Shown here piece after piece: positions 43,590 through 51,188 of a stretch of 51,188 nt of DNA. Numbering within the stretch: the stretch's first letter is position 1; each line of letters begins with the position of its first letter. Origin of the DNA: a virus; IMG/VR virus record IMGVR_UViG_3300042197_001420, positions 1 through 51,188 of that record, one strand, 5' to 3'. Under the pieces are notes generated by a model, which saw only the letters and a list, made by a program, of their open reading frames with translations, ran no database searches and had not been told where the DNA came from. The position numbers and the translations under genes are program-made.

Positions 43590-45995
43590 TTAGTAAACTC
43601 CTTGTGCCGCAGCTTTAAGTATTCCTGGTATACTTTTATGATTAGGGAACCTCTCAGCCAAAACGTTCACAACGTTAGAAACATCTTCCGGTGAAACTGC
43701 ATGTTCTTGTTTTGCTTGTGCTGAAGATTTACTATATTTAGATTTTTTCATTTTTCCTTTCTTGGCCTTTCCTTTATTTCCATAACTTCCGTTATCTGTA
43801 TCTGAAGGAGAAAGAGTAACATAAGTTCTACCTCCTCTATGAAACATTGCCATCATATCCGATCGGTCTCTCATTCTAGCAGGTTTAAGAGTACAAGTAA
43901 CAGTTAATCTAGTAGGAAAATCGTCTGTACTTAAAGGACCGTGAAGATGATATTCGGATTTTTCAAGTATTAGGTTTCCTATAGACATAATAGGTCTAGC
44001 GGGATTTCCTACCATTATATGCCATTCTCCTGTGTCTTCGCCAGTAAGAAGTGAATTAACTGCTTGGGCTCCTGCTCCTCCTCCACCTCCAGGAGAATTG
44101 TCGAGTGCACCTCCAATCATATTGGAAATCATATTTCCGGCCAATCCTTTTGCAGCGTTAGCAAGTCCTTCTAGAGTAAGTCCTTGACCTCCTGTGAATT
44201 GATCAGCTCTCTTTTTAATACCGTCGGAAAGAGATTTGAAATATCCTGAGTAATCTCCGGCTAAAAGTTTCTTAGGGTCTCCTAAAGGACCTACAGTTTT
44301 AGAGGCTTGTCCTCCACCTCCTCCACCTCCAAAGAATCGAATATCTCCTCCCCAAAATTCTCCTCGGTTTGCTGTTAAAACAAATACATTTGAAAGTAAA
44401 TCGATCATAGCAACTTTAGGATTTATTCCGTCGATCGATCTTAATTCATAATCAAATTTAAGAGTTATGGCCTGTTCGAATTCTAGACCTTTATCTCTCA
44501 TCATCATTTTCTTGATAACGTCTAGAGGTCCGTAAACAACGTTTTTATTTTGATATGGATCGACTCCACCTCCACCTCCACCTCCTCCGGATCTATCTGT
44601 AAATGCTCCGGGAGAAGAGCCAGGAGGTTTTTGTGTAATCCAAGAAGCTGCCTTAATGATATTTCCTAAAGCTCCGCCGATAGCGGCTCCTTCGTTTCCT
44701 TGCATAGTTTTATTATGTACAAGTACTCCGTTTGCAAAGTAATTATGATTGTCTTCGACTTCAAAAGTTCTAACTGTAATTTTCTTACTAATTAGTCTTT
44801 CTATTCTTTGTATTTTAATTTCCTCTCCTCTATCTCCAATTAATATGTCTCCTTCTTCTAATTGACCGAGGGTTTCAATTCCGTATTTTTTTGCATTTTC
44901 TGGATTAAATGAACACCATCCTTTATTCAAAACAAAATAAGGGTGATCGTCAGTAGATAGAATCTCTTCGTTATTATCGAATTGTATATGAATAATTTCT
45001 TGTCTTTTATAGATCATTAAAGCAGTAACAGCTTTAATTTCCATCTCTTCGTTATTTAGATTGTAAGATAAAATCTCGTCTCCTATTTCAATTTCTTCAA
45101 TTTTCTTATATGTTCCATCGGACATCGTAATGAGAGTTCCTTCGACAAAACATCCACCACCACCACCGGAAAGGGTTTGAACCTCAGACTCAAGTTCTTT
45201 CCAATTCATTTTTGCAGAGAATTTTAGACCTACAGATTCCCATGTATTAGCTTCTCCATCAACCCAAGTAACTAGTCTTGCAATATCCGGTGTAGGAATT
45301 TTGAAAGGATCCCATAAATCATCCGGTGCAGGTTGAGAAAATCTTCTAAGAGTAACCATATAATTATTAGGCACTAGACCGTAATTTTTGCACCACATAA
45401 AGTCTTCCCATGCATATTCGACAACATTTGTTCCTACTCTAGGATTACCTACACCCTGTCCGTCACACCAATTAATGATGTTTCTAGCAGTCGGATTTTC
45501 TAAAACAGATTTAATTCCATGTCCTTGTCCAAAAGTGGTTGTTGCTGTTTCGCCAGCGGTTGCCGGAGTTGCTGATGCTCCTGTACCAGAAGCCGGTTGT
45601 CCAGGATAAAAAACTGTAGTAGGTGACCACATATCTTTTAGTCTATCTGGTTTATCCAAGTAAGGTTCAGGATCAGGACCTAAAGTAAAGTTATTAAAGT
45701 AAAAAAGAGAATAACGGTTAAAAATAGATTGGGTTGCTTTTCTAGGAGCGGCATTCTTTATTAATTCATTTCCATCTGCATCAATCCCGGTAACTCCCTT
45801 TGGAAGAGGAACATCGAACATGTCATCTGGATTTTGATTGTAATAAGATTGAAAAAGAGTTCCAGGATCAGTAGCAAAAGTAGCAGAAACCTCTGTAGGT
45901 CCTTCACCTGCAGGAATACTTCCTTCTTCGTTTCTACCTCCTGCAATCGAATAATATGAATCTTCTTTACCAAGATAAGCACCGGCTCCGGCCAT
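43590..45995 (-). CDS. Structural protein with Hint (intein-like) domain and poly-Gly tracts
   Basis: This 801-aa protein is interrupted by a 147-residue Hint domain from Cys282 to Asn428. The domain has block A (C-F-V-E-G-T-L-I), block B with Thr348 and His351 (S-T-D-D-H-P-Y-F), block F (E-V-E-D-N-H-N-Y-F-A) and block G (V-L-V-H-N). There is no endonuclease insert. The residue after Asn428 is Lys429, not Cys, Ser or Thr. Poly-Gly tracts occur at 277-281, 470-477, 556-562 and 636-640, the first right before the Hint domain. The host part includes I-M-V-G-N-P-A-R-P-I-M-S-I-G-N-L-I-L near 655-672, as in baseplate and tail-tip proteins. It is encoded just upstream of the gp53-like gene. Confidence 0.75.
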   Translation of the reverse strand: MAGAGAYLGKEDSYYSIAGGRNEEGSIPAGEGPTEVSATFATDPGTLFQSYYNQNPDDMFDVPLPKGVTGIDADGNELIKNAAPRKATQSIFNRYSLFYFNNFTLGPDPEPYLDKPDRLKDMWSPTTVFYPGQPASGTGASATPATAGETATTTFGQGHGIKSVLENPTARNIINWCDGQGVGNPRVGTNVVEYAWEDFMWCKNYGLVPNNYMVTLRRFSQPAPDDLWDPFKIPTPDIARLVTWVDGEANTWESVGLKFSAKMNWKELESEVQTLSGGGGGCFVEGTLITMSDGTYKKIEEIEIGDEILSYNLNNEEMEIKAVTALMIYKRQEIIHIQFDNNEEILSTDDHPYFVLNKGWCSFNPENAKKYGIETLGQLEEGDILIGDRGEEIKIQRIERLISKKITVRTFEVEDNHNYFANGVLVHNKTMQGNEGAAIGGALGNIIKAASWITQKPPGSSPGAFTDRSGGGGGGGGVDPYQNKNVVYGPLDVIKKMMMRDKGLEFEQAITLKFDYELRSIDGINPKVAMIDLLSNVFVLTANRGEFWGGDIRFFGGGGGGGQASKTVGPLGDPKKLLAGDYSGYFKSLSDGIKKRADQFTGGQGLTLEGLANAAKGLAGNMISNMIGGALDNSPGGGGGAGAQAVNSLLTGEDTGEWHIMVGNPARPIMSIGNLILEKSEYHLHGPLSTDDFPTRLTVTCTLKPARMRDRSDMMAMFHRGGRTYVTLSPSDTDNGSYGNKGKAKKGKMKKSKYSKSSAQAKQEHAVSPEDVSNVVNVLAERFPNHKSIPGILKAAAQGVY
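44712..45152 (-). other. Hint / bacterial-intein-like domain coding segment
   Basis: This is the sub-region of the 801-aa gene coding residues 282-428. It has the N-terminal Cys nucleophile, TxxH motif, block F His417 and the terminal His427-Asn428 pair. The +1 residue is Lys, so normal inteins' second nucleophile is absent. This resembles type A BIL domains, which can cleave at the C-end or splice using non-standard flanks. No homing endonuclease is present, so the element is not itself mobile. Confidence 0.7.
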
Positions 45996-46020
45996 AATAA
46001 CTTATTATTTTTTCTATATA

Positions 46021-46560
46021 TCAAATATATGAAAGAAACTCGTCGATGTCTCCTTCGAATTTATCTCCGTAAGCTCTTCGTAGTCTCTCGTTAAATTCTA
46101 TATTCGATGATATTTTTAGATGACCTTCATATAAAGGTCTTGTTGATGTTTTTTTTATAATTCTGAGATTTTTCAAAATCAGATATTCTTGTATTTTATT
46201 GAACAGATCCGACATTTGTAATTTAGTTCTACAAACGAAATTCGATTGTATACAAAATCGATGAGAACAATCATCGATAAACCAAGTTTCCAGCTCTGCT
46301 ACGGTTCTAAATTTCGGAATCTGAAATCTTTTAGGTTTTTCTCCATATTTCAAAAGAAACGTTCTATCATATAGATGTTCCTTCAAGAAATTGATATTAT
46401 CGTAAAATTTGATTAGCTTTATCGAATAATAAGGAATATCTGCATTGAAATGTATATCCTCTACGATACCTTTAATTGGAATAATTATTTCAGGATCTTG
46501 TGAGGAATATATGATTGCGTGACATATCGTTTTTTTATCTAGAAGATCAGACTTTATCAT
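46021..46560 (-). CDS. Protein of unknown function in the tail region
   Basis: This 179-aa protein is rich in Ile, Lys, Phe and Arg. The N-terminal 60 residues are beta-rich with I-I-I-P-I-K-G-I-V, then helical segments, and it has four Cys at scattered positions. No known family was recognised. It overlaps the upstream gene by 14 bases and ends 25 bp before the Hint-bearing gene. Its position before a baseplate block suggests a small assembly or chaperone protein (the T4 gp26/gp51 position class), but there is no sequence evidence. Confidence 0.4.
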   Translation of the reverse strand: MIKSDLLDKKTICHAIIYSSQDPEIIIPIKGIVEDIHFNADIPYYSIKLIKFYDNINFLKEHLYDRTFLLKYGEKPKRFQIPKFRTVAELETWFIDDCSHRFCIQSNFVCRTKLQMSDLFNKIQEYLILKNLRIIKKTSTRPLYEGHLKISSNIEFNERLRRAYGDKFEGDIDEFLSYI

Positions 46561-46933
46561 ATTCCATTTTTTGTACTGAATTAAATTTCTTGGAAATTCT
46601 ATTACTTATGGCCTCATCGTCAGTAACGAGATGGTAATTAATTTCAAAATCGCAAGGATGAAAGAGATCTTTAATACCGTCTATAAAGTCAGTAGTGAGT
46701 TCCTCCCGATAAAGAAAGAGGAACTCACTACTTTTACATTTTGTGAATGAATTAATTCTTTTTACTATTTGAAATTGTACAATTTCCGGTGTAGGAGGTG
46801 TCCTAAAAACATCGTTATTAGTTAGTCTTTCTCTTATATCATGATGATTAATTACATCTGAATTTTTCTTTTTTGAAAAATACTTTTCGAATTTTTCTCG
46901 GTTACACTTAACTATAAAAACGTTTTTTGTCAT
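46547..46933 (-). CDS. Protein of unknown function containing a DNA hairpin
   Basis: This 128-aa Lys/Phe/Asn-rich protein has no recognised domain. Its ATG overlaps the upstream stop by one base and its end overlaps the next start by 14 bases. Codons 68-81 lie in a perfect 15-bp inverted repeat (46691-46732), an unusual structure for coding DNA. The protein reads S-S-E-F-L-F-L-Y-R-E-E-L-T-T there. Otherwise ordinary composition for the region. Confidence 0.4.
   Translation of the reverse strand: MTKNVFIVKCNREKFEKYFSKKKNSDVINHHDIRERLTNNDVFRTPPTPEIVQFQIVKRINSFTKCKSSEFLFLYREELTTDFIDGIKDLFHPCDFEINYHLVTDDEAISNRISKKFNSVQKMEYDKV
46691..46732. repeat. Perfect 15-bp inverted repeat inside a gene
   Basis: AGTAGTGAGTTCCTC at 46691-46705 pairs exactly with 46718-46732 across a 12-nt loop. 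With 7 G-C pairs it is the strongest hairpin in the window besides the gene 32 terminator. On the plus strand it is followed by TTTACATTTT, and on the minus strand by GACTTTATAG, so it is not a good terminator in the coding direction. Confidence 0.75.
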
Positions 46934-47274
46934 TATTTCTCAGAGATTTCTTTTTTGTATTCGTTAAGTTCTCGAATTTCTCTTCGAAGATCCTTTATTT
47001 TTTCTTCCACTTCTTCTAGTGTAGGTGAATAGGAAATTCCCCAATCGATTTGAAAATTTAATTGTTCTCTATTATAATTTCCACCCAATTCTAATCCAAG
47101 ATCTCTTGAAATGTCCATTAGAATTCCGGCAACTTTGTCGAAATAATCTTCTGATTCTTCGTCTAATTCATAGACTCTAGTTATTTCGATAGATCTATCA
47201 GCACCGTTATATTGATTATCCGAAACGGTTTTGATTATTCCATTTTCAGCATTAGACAATTGAATTTTAATCAT
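46933..47274 (-). CDS. Small protein with C-terminal coiled coil, unknown
   Basis: This 113-aa, acidic and basic mixed protein has a beta-rich first 35 residues, then a helix near 42-60. The last 28 residues (L-E-E-V-E-E-K-I-K-D-L-R-R-E-I-R-E-L) form a clear coiled coil. No family was recognised. Its stop overlaps the next ATG by one base, and it sits 3 bp after the upstream gene. It could be a small oligomeric assembly factor. Confidence 0.4.
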   Translation of the reverse strand: MIKIQLSNAENGIIKTVSDNQYNGADRSIEITRVYELDEESEDYFDKVAGILMDISRDLGLELGGNYNREQLNFQIDWGISYSPTLEEVEEKIKDLRREIRELNEYKKEISEK

Positions 47275-47277
47275 GAG

Positions 47278-47625
47278 TTAGACAATTTGTTCTTCTTTCT
47301 CAGATTCCCATTCTCTTACGGCATCTTTCCAAGATAAAGATTCTTCAGATCCCCAGAGTTTAACCGTCTTTACCCAAATCTCGATATGACGATTAATTTC
47401 AGAATCCGACATTCCTCTTCTTCTCATCTCGGTAATTATTTGAGCTTGTCTTTTTTCTAAACTCTCTGTTTCTTTACTCCTAACTATTTCGGCATTTTCT
47501 TCTTGAATTTTTTTCCCTCTAAGTAGATTAGAGGATTTCCATGCACGATACTCAACTGGATTATTTTTCTTTAACCAAAGTTCGTAAGATCTTCTTTGTT
47601 TTCTTGCTTGAGATTGTCTCTTCAT
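47278..47625 (-). CDS. Small basic helical protein, unknown
   Basis: This 115-aa Arg/Lys/Glu-rich, all-helical protein starts M-K-R-Q-S-Q-A-R-K-Q-R-R-S-Y. The middle has M-R-R-R-G-M-S-D-S-E-I-N, a helix-turn motif, and the end is acidic (E-W-E-S-E-K-E-E). The start is strongly cationic, suggesting nucleic-acid contact. No known family. It is 4 bp from the upstream 63-aa gene and 3 bp from the next. Confidence 0.4.
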   Translation of the reverse strand: MKRQSQARKQRRSYELWLKKNNPVEYRAWKSSNLLRGKKIQEENAEIVRSKETESLEKRQAQIITEMRRRGMSDSEINRHIEIWVKTVKLWGSEESLSWKDAVREWESEKEEQIV

Positions 47626-47629
47626 ATAT

Positions 47630-47821
47630 TTATTTTTTAGGTTTTACTTCTGAAATTTTATAAATTAATGGGGGCAATTCCTCTCCATCGTCCTGACATA
47701 TCTTAATATATTTAATCATATGAGTAAGACTGTCCCTTAATTCTTCTATATCCTTAATTGAATTAAACTCTATCTGAAAGTTCTCATCGAAATAAGGATT
47801 ATCTTTTAATCGACATTTCAT
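47630..47821 (-). CDS. Small protein of unknown function
   Basis: This 63-aa protein has an ATG start 21 bp after the stop of the 187-aa gene. It has a helical central part (I-K-D-I-E-E-L-R-D-S-L-T-H-M) and a short beta-like end. Codon use and spacing fit the operon, so it is probably real despite its size. No function is proposed. Confidence 0.35.
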   Translation of the reverse strand: MKCRLKDNPYFDENFQIEFNSIKDIEELRDSLTHMIKYIKICQDDGEELPPLIYKISEVKPKK

Positions 47822-47842
47822 ATCCTCAGCCGTTTCTTATAT

Positions 47843-48406
47843 TTATTCGGCTTCTGAGTCTTTAGAATTCGATATAATGTAATTTTTAATTGTCTCCTTA
47901 ATTGCTTCGTTAATAGAATCTGAAGTTATTTGTGAATAGGCAAATTCAATAATTTCCTCAATAACCTCATCTTCGTCAAACATCATCGAAAGAAATTCAA
48001 AAACTTTGGTGGAGGGTAGTCTTAGCTTAACCTCAACATTAATGGATTCTTCACTCATTTTTTTCTGTTTCTCTAGAATGATTAGAATCGGCGATTTTTC
48101 TTTTATTTCTTTAGGAGAAGGAGGAGCTATAGAATTTGGTTCTGGATTTCCCAGCATTTTTTCCCATTCATCTAAAGAGGCGGGTTCAGGCGGTGAAAGT
48201 GGAGAGTAAAATTGATTTTCTCCTCCTTTAGCCTGATAGACGGCCTCGTCTACCTGCCTCATTTGAATACCTAATTGTTCTTTTGGGATGAATCTTCCAC
48301 TTTGAAAATAGACTGTAGTTTCGTCTTCAGCAATATACTCTTCGACTTTACCTAGTCTATTTGAGGATATCCATTCATAATACTTTTTAACTTCAAATAC
48401 TTCCAT
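47843..48406 (-). CDS. Protein of unknown function next to the right-edge fibre
   Basis: This is a 187-aa protein. Residues 1-50 are mixed beta with K-Y-Y-E-W-I and F-Q-S-G-R-F-I-P-K-E-Q-L. Residues 65-110 are Pro/Glu/Ser-rich and likely disordered. The last 70 residues are acidic and helical, with M-F-D-E-D-E-V-I-E-E-I-I-E. It could be a fibre assembly or attachment factor because it follows the fibre gene after a 116-bp gap, but no family is recognised. Confidence 0.4.
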   Translation of the reverse strand: MEVFEVKKYYEWISSNRLGKVEEYIAEDETTVYFQSGRFIPKEQLGIQMRQVDEAVYQAKGGENQFYSPLSPPEPASLDEWEKMLGNPEPNSIAPPSPKEIKEKSPILIILEKQKKMSEESINVEVKLRLPSTKVFEFLSMMFDEDEVIEEIIEFAYSQITSDSINEAIKETIKNYIISNSKDSEAE

Positions 48407-48420
48407 CTTCGATTACTTTA

Positions 48421-48449
48421 TTGGTATTTTATGTGAAAAAAATTACCAA
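48421..48449. repeat. Imperfect inverted repeat downstream of the fibre gene
   Basis: TTGGTATTTT and AAAATTACCAA pair with one bulged base around a short A-rich loop in the 116-bp gap between the fibre gene and the 187-aa gene. On the minus strand it is followed by TAAAG, not a U-run, so it is a weak candidate terminator or a leader element for the downstream gene. The rest of the gap shows no other structure. Confidence 0.35.
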
Positions 48450-48522
48450 GTTTCAATTAAAGACAATAGAATTTCCATCAACAATATGCGAAATGAGGTC
48501 TTGAGAAATCTTCATATATCAT

Positions 48523-51188
48523 TTACCGCATTCGTCCTTTCAGTAAAACAGAAAAATCAGATGCACTCCAACCGGTTGTAGTATAGTAATATATTTCTTC
48601 CGGTAAATTACCAGATGCATTGAATGTTTTAGTGTAACTGAGTGCATTATTAGCAACCGGGAAACTACTTCCCCATAGTTCGTAATCCCATTGTTGTTCT
48701 TGTCCTTCCATTATATTAGGTCCGGATGGTCCGGAAGGACCATCCCAATAAAGGATCGTCAGAGAACCTCCGGCAGGAGCTAACCAGTTAGGAGCACCAC
48801 CTGGATGTCCATAATTGAAGATGGTGTCTTGTGGAGCCCAAAATCCAATTCCTCCGGTTTCTCCAGCGGCAACTGGCCATGAGGATTTTTCGATGCTTAT
48901 TAAAATTTCTTTCCCGGTAATTGACATGTTTTGATAGTTCAAATTAGAAACCGACGGAACTGTTAAATTAGCAAAATCCATATTTACCGGGGCAATTGAA
49001 TATGTAGAAGATGAAGTTTCTGCGAATTCCAAGAATGAATTTTTCATAGTGGAATTAAGCAATAGATAAAAATCGGAAAATCCACTAGAATATGTAGGAT
49101 TTAGAAGTATTTCGGATTTTTCATATGTACCTTGTATATTAAAATTAATATCTACAAATTCTTGATTATCCATTCGTAAAGTAGAATTACTCCATTCTCC
49201 GGATATCGCAATTTGATTCGTGGTTGCCGAAGAAGATGTAGCTCCGGCAAAAGTAATTGTGCCTTCATTTATTTCGGCGTTGAAGACATTAATCAATGTG
49301 TTATTCAACGAAGCAAAGTTGAAATTATATTCAGCTCCTTTTGATTCTCCTGATATATTTAATTGATTGGTTCCTGATATATCTACTGCGGATAAATCAT
49401 AATAGATAGAATTAAAGTTGCCTCCTGAGAAATTTATAGATAATGAAGGAGTCGCTCCAGAAGATTGATTATTTTGTATATAAATTTCTGAACCTTTGAA
49501 TTTAGATGGAGATGGCCATGCGGAATCTCCTACCTGATACGTTATCATAGAAAAATAAGCCCCTGATGATGTAAAGATACCGGCACCTATCCATAATCGA
49601 GTATCATCGTATTCACAATACCCTAATCTATAAAGAAATGAAGATCCTTCAAATCCGACAAATAGAAATTCAGAATTTCTAGACCTAACCGAAGGTAATT
49701 CTATCGTAAAACTTCCTCCTGAGTAAATGTATCCGGAAATTGCAATATATCCTCCTATTATATGAGTATTAACAAAATTCTCCGGATTCCCTGAATCATT
49801 AGTAATAAGAGCTCCTCGTAAATGAGTTCTAGTTACTGAACCAGAAGGATCGAATCCATAGATTCTGGATCCTTCCATAAATAATTTTTGCATAAAAAAG
49901 GAAGAAACTTCATCTAGGCTTAACCCTTCAAATTGGATTCTAGACCCTATTAAGCTAGAAGTGTCAATTGTCAAATTTGCACTTAGTAGGAAGGTTTCAG
50001 TGTCAGTGGTTGATAAAGAATAATCATAAAGTGATATGGTTGAATCTGATATGGTGCTTTTGCTTATTGTTAATGTATCATTGGTGGTTTTAGAAAAACA
50101 ATTACCGGTATATAATCTAAATCCATCCGCAGTCAACCAATCAAAGCTAATAGATAATTTTGTGGCTTCGTTACCGGTAACTCCTAATAAAAATTCGCCA
50201 TTAGTAATCATCGAGCTTAGAATGGTTCCATCTAAATGAAAGGTTTCTCCTAATGAATCGGTGGATAAATTATTCAATTGAGTTTCTCTTATCGTTAATT
50301 CTCCATAATTGGCATTTATCAAGTCGTTTATGCTGGAATTGTTAATTTCTAAATTTATATACATGGGAAATCCTGCGCTATCTAAAGCACGATAAGGAAA
50401 TCTATGAGTTGAATCTATGTTTAATTTCTCTGCAATTATTGTTACTCGATCAATAGGATCGTATACGTGAGTAAATTCGTCTGAATATAAATCATAAGTT
50501 GCATCCAATGTTATGGGTTCTATCAAAGATCCTCCAAATGTTGTTTGATAATCAACTACGGTAATAGCTGGAGTTCCGCTGGCGGATATAGAAGATGATA
50601 TACCATAACCAATGGATGATCCAGGAGATACGGTTTCCAAATGAAAACATATATAATCAAATGATTGACCAGTGTTAGTATCTGACCATCGATGTACTGT
50701 CCATCCTGCACAAGTCCAACCAGAAGTTGCGCCATAGGAAATTATGTCAGCTTCTATCGTAGCAGATAAGGCCTCTGCCGCTCCCGGTGCAGGGGTATAT
50801 GTAAATGGTCCAGAGGTAATTTGAGTTGTGCTTATCGATATAGAATCTATTAAAGTTGGATCTCCGATGGTTTGAAATTCGAAAGTTATGGATCCTTTTG
50901 ATTTATTAGCTGTATAAAATTGCCAGGTTCCTCCTGGTGCTATAGTATCGGTCGAAGTTGCAACAGTTACAAATCCGGAGAATCCATCATCTACACCAGA
51001 TCCCCATGATCCATTGTTAACTCCAGCATCATATATTCGGTATTGTGCTCCTGCAGTAAATCCAGATCCAGATGCCAAGACTAAAGCAGTTGCTTGGTCT
51101 ATCGAATAAACTTGAAAGGGTCCAGTAGGTCCTTGATCTCCAGTAGGTCCTTGTAGTCCTTGATCTCCAGTAGGTCCGGTAGGCCCTT
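48523..51188 (-). CDS. Collagen-tagged fibre/spike protein, N-terminus off the window
   Basis: This partial protein of at least 887 residues stays open to the right edge. The upstream-most visible codons are Gly-X-Y triplets (G-P-T-G-P-T-G-D-Q-G-L-Q, then G-P-T-G-D-Q-G-P-T-G-P), then F-Q-V-Y-S-I-D. The only start-like codon near there is a TTG at 51076-51078, which lies inside the open frame and is not a credible start. The body is Ser/Thr/Ile/Asn-rich with stacked short strands (S-T-I-S-D-S-T-I-S-L, L-R-G-A-L-I-T-N), suggestive of a beta-helix spike. It also has several G-P-S-G-P motifs near the C-terminus. It is a likely receptor-binding or tail-fibre protein. Confidence 0.65.
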   Translation of the reverse strand, partial: GPTGPTGDQGLQGPTGDQGPTGPFQVYSIDQATALVLASGSGFTAGAQYRIYDAGVNNGSWGSGVDDGFSGFVTVATSTDTIAPGGTWQFYTANKSKGSITFEFQTIGDPTLIDSISISTTQITSGPFTYTPAPGAAEALSATIEADIISYGATSGWTCAGWTVHRWSDTNTGQSFDYICFHLETVSPGSSIGYGISSSISASGTPAITVVDYQTTFGGSLIEPITLDATYDLYSDEFTHVYDPIDRVTIIAEKLNIDSTHRFPYRALDSAGFPMYINLEINNSSINDLINANYGELTIRETQLNNLSTDSLGETFHLDGTILSSMITNGEFLLGVTGNEATKLSISFDWLTADGFRLYTGNCFSKTTNDTLTISKSTISDSTISLYDYSLSTTDTETFLLSANLTIDTSSLIGSRIQFEGLSLDEVSSFFMQKLFMEGSRIYGFDPSGSVTRTHLRGALITNDSGNPENFVNTHIIGGYIAISGYIYSGGSFTIELPSVRSRNSEFLFVGFEGSSFLYRLGYCEYDDTRLWIGAGIFTSSGAYFSMITYQVGDSAWPSPSKFKGSEIYIQNNQSSGATPSLSINFSGGNFNSIYYDLSAVDISGTNQLNISGESKGAEYNFNFASLNNTLINVFNAEINEGTITFAGATSSSATTNQIAISGEWSNSTLRMDNQEFVDINFNIQGTYEKSEILLNPTYSSGFSDFYLLLNSTMKNSFLEFAETSSSTYSIAPVNMDFANLTVPSVSNLNYQNMSITGKEILISIEKSSWPVAAGETGGIGFWAPQDTIFNYGHPGGAPNWLAPAGGSLTILYWDGPSGPSGPNIMEGQEQQWDYELWGSSFPVANNALSYTKTFNASGNLPEEIYYYTTTGWSASDFSVLLKGRMR

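Noticed and set aside
44712-45152. Homing endonuclease within the intein-like domain
   Set aside because: The distance between the N-terminal and C-terminal splicing blocks is only 147 residues, with no LAGLIDADG or HNH motif.
45761-46024. 87-aa minus-strand frame over the start of the 801-aa gene
   Set aside because: It is an out-of-frame shadow of the 801-aa protein, which has clear domain content in the other frame.
51076-51078. TTG as the start codon of the right-edge fibre gene
   Set aside because: The frame stays open upstream to the window edge and encodes collagen-like triplets, so the TTG is internal and the true start lies outside the window.
1-51188. CRISPR arrays, tRNA genes, insertion sequences or integrase
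   Set aside because: No regularly spaced direct repeats, cloverleaf-like segments, transposase or recombinase motifs were noticed on either strand.

Overview
The window is a contiguous piece of a tailed-phage genome of the T4-like (contractile-tail myovirus) kind. Every convincing gene lies on the minus strand, so transcription runs from high to low coordinates. Genes are packed with 0-30 bp gaps or 1-30 bp overlaps, and the DNA is AT-rich. The T4-type calls come from recognisable sequence patterns: the gp32 single-stranded DNA-binding protein, gp61-like primase, UvsY and UvsW, and baseplate proteins like gp25, gp6, gp5, gp27 and gp53. No database search was possible. Start codons are preceded by A-rich sequence without Shine-Dalgarno motifs. 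That feature, the base composition and the style of several proteins suggest a Bacteroidota (Flavobacteriia-like) host; this is inference.

In transcription order (right to left) the window begins with a fibre or spike gene that runs off the right edge and has collagen-like Gly-X-Y triplets. Six small genes of unknown function follow (47.8-46.0 kb). The tail and baseplate hub region (46-37 kb) comes next: an 801-aa structural protein carrying a Hint (intein-like) domain, a gp53-like protein, a gp27-like hub, an unknown 514-aa protein, a gp5-like spike without lysozyme, a small protein, a four-repeat S1 RNA-binding protein and a pentapeptide-repeat protein. Then come a possible connector protein, gp25 and gp6 (36-32.9 kb). 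After these are very large, mostly unrecognised virion proteins of 1276, 689, 1206, 1618, 1036 and 761 aa (32.6-11.4 kb), probably the outer baseplate, fibres and host-recognition apparatus. A tail-tube-like protein closes the structural block.

The left 11 kb mixes replication and recombination genes with a dispersed set of proteins that share a short N-terminal tag. Seven genes begin with variants of M-(K/L/I/E)-N-L-P-T-Y-E-E-Y-L-x-x-E or M-K-T-F-R-E-Y-L-I-E. This closely resembles the T4 capsid-targeting sequence (MKTYQEFIAE), which sends internal proteins into the prohead and is removed by the gp21 protease at (L/I)-x-E. Their bodies are unrelated: a KTSC domain with a cationic amphipathic insertion, a possible acetyltransferase-like fold, a tandemly duplicated domain, a glycine-zipper membrane protein and unknown domains. 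I interpret them as a modular set of packaged, probably injected, internal proteins. This is the most interesting system in the window.

The replication genes are a RuvC-like resolvase, gp32 with a repeat-rich leader and a clear intrinsic terminator, a small YgjV-like membrane protein, the primase, UvsY and UvsW. No tRNA, CRISPR array, insertion sequence or integrase was seen. The longest gene-free stretch is 173 bp, upstream of gene 32.
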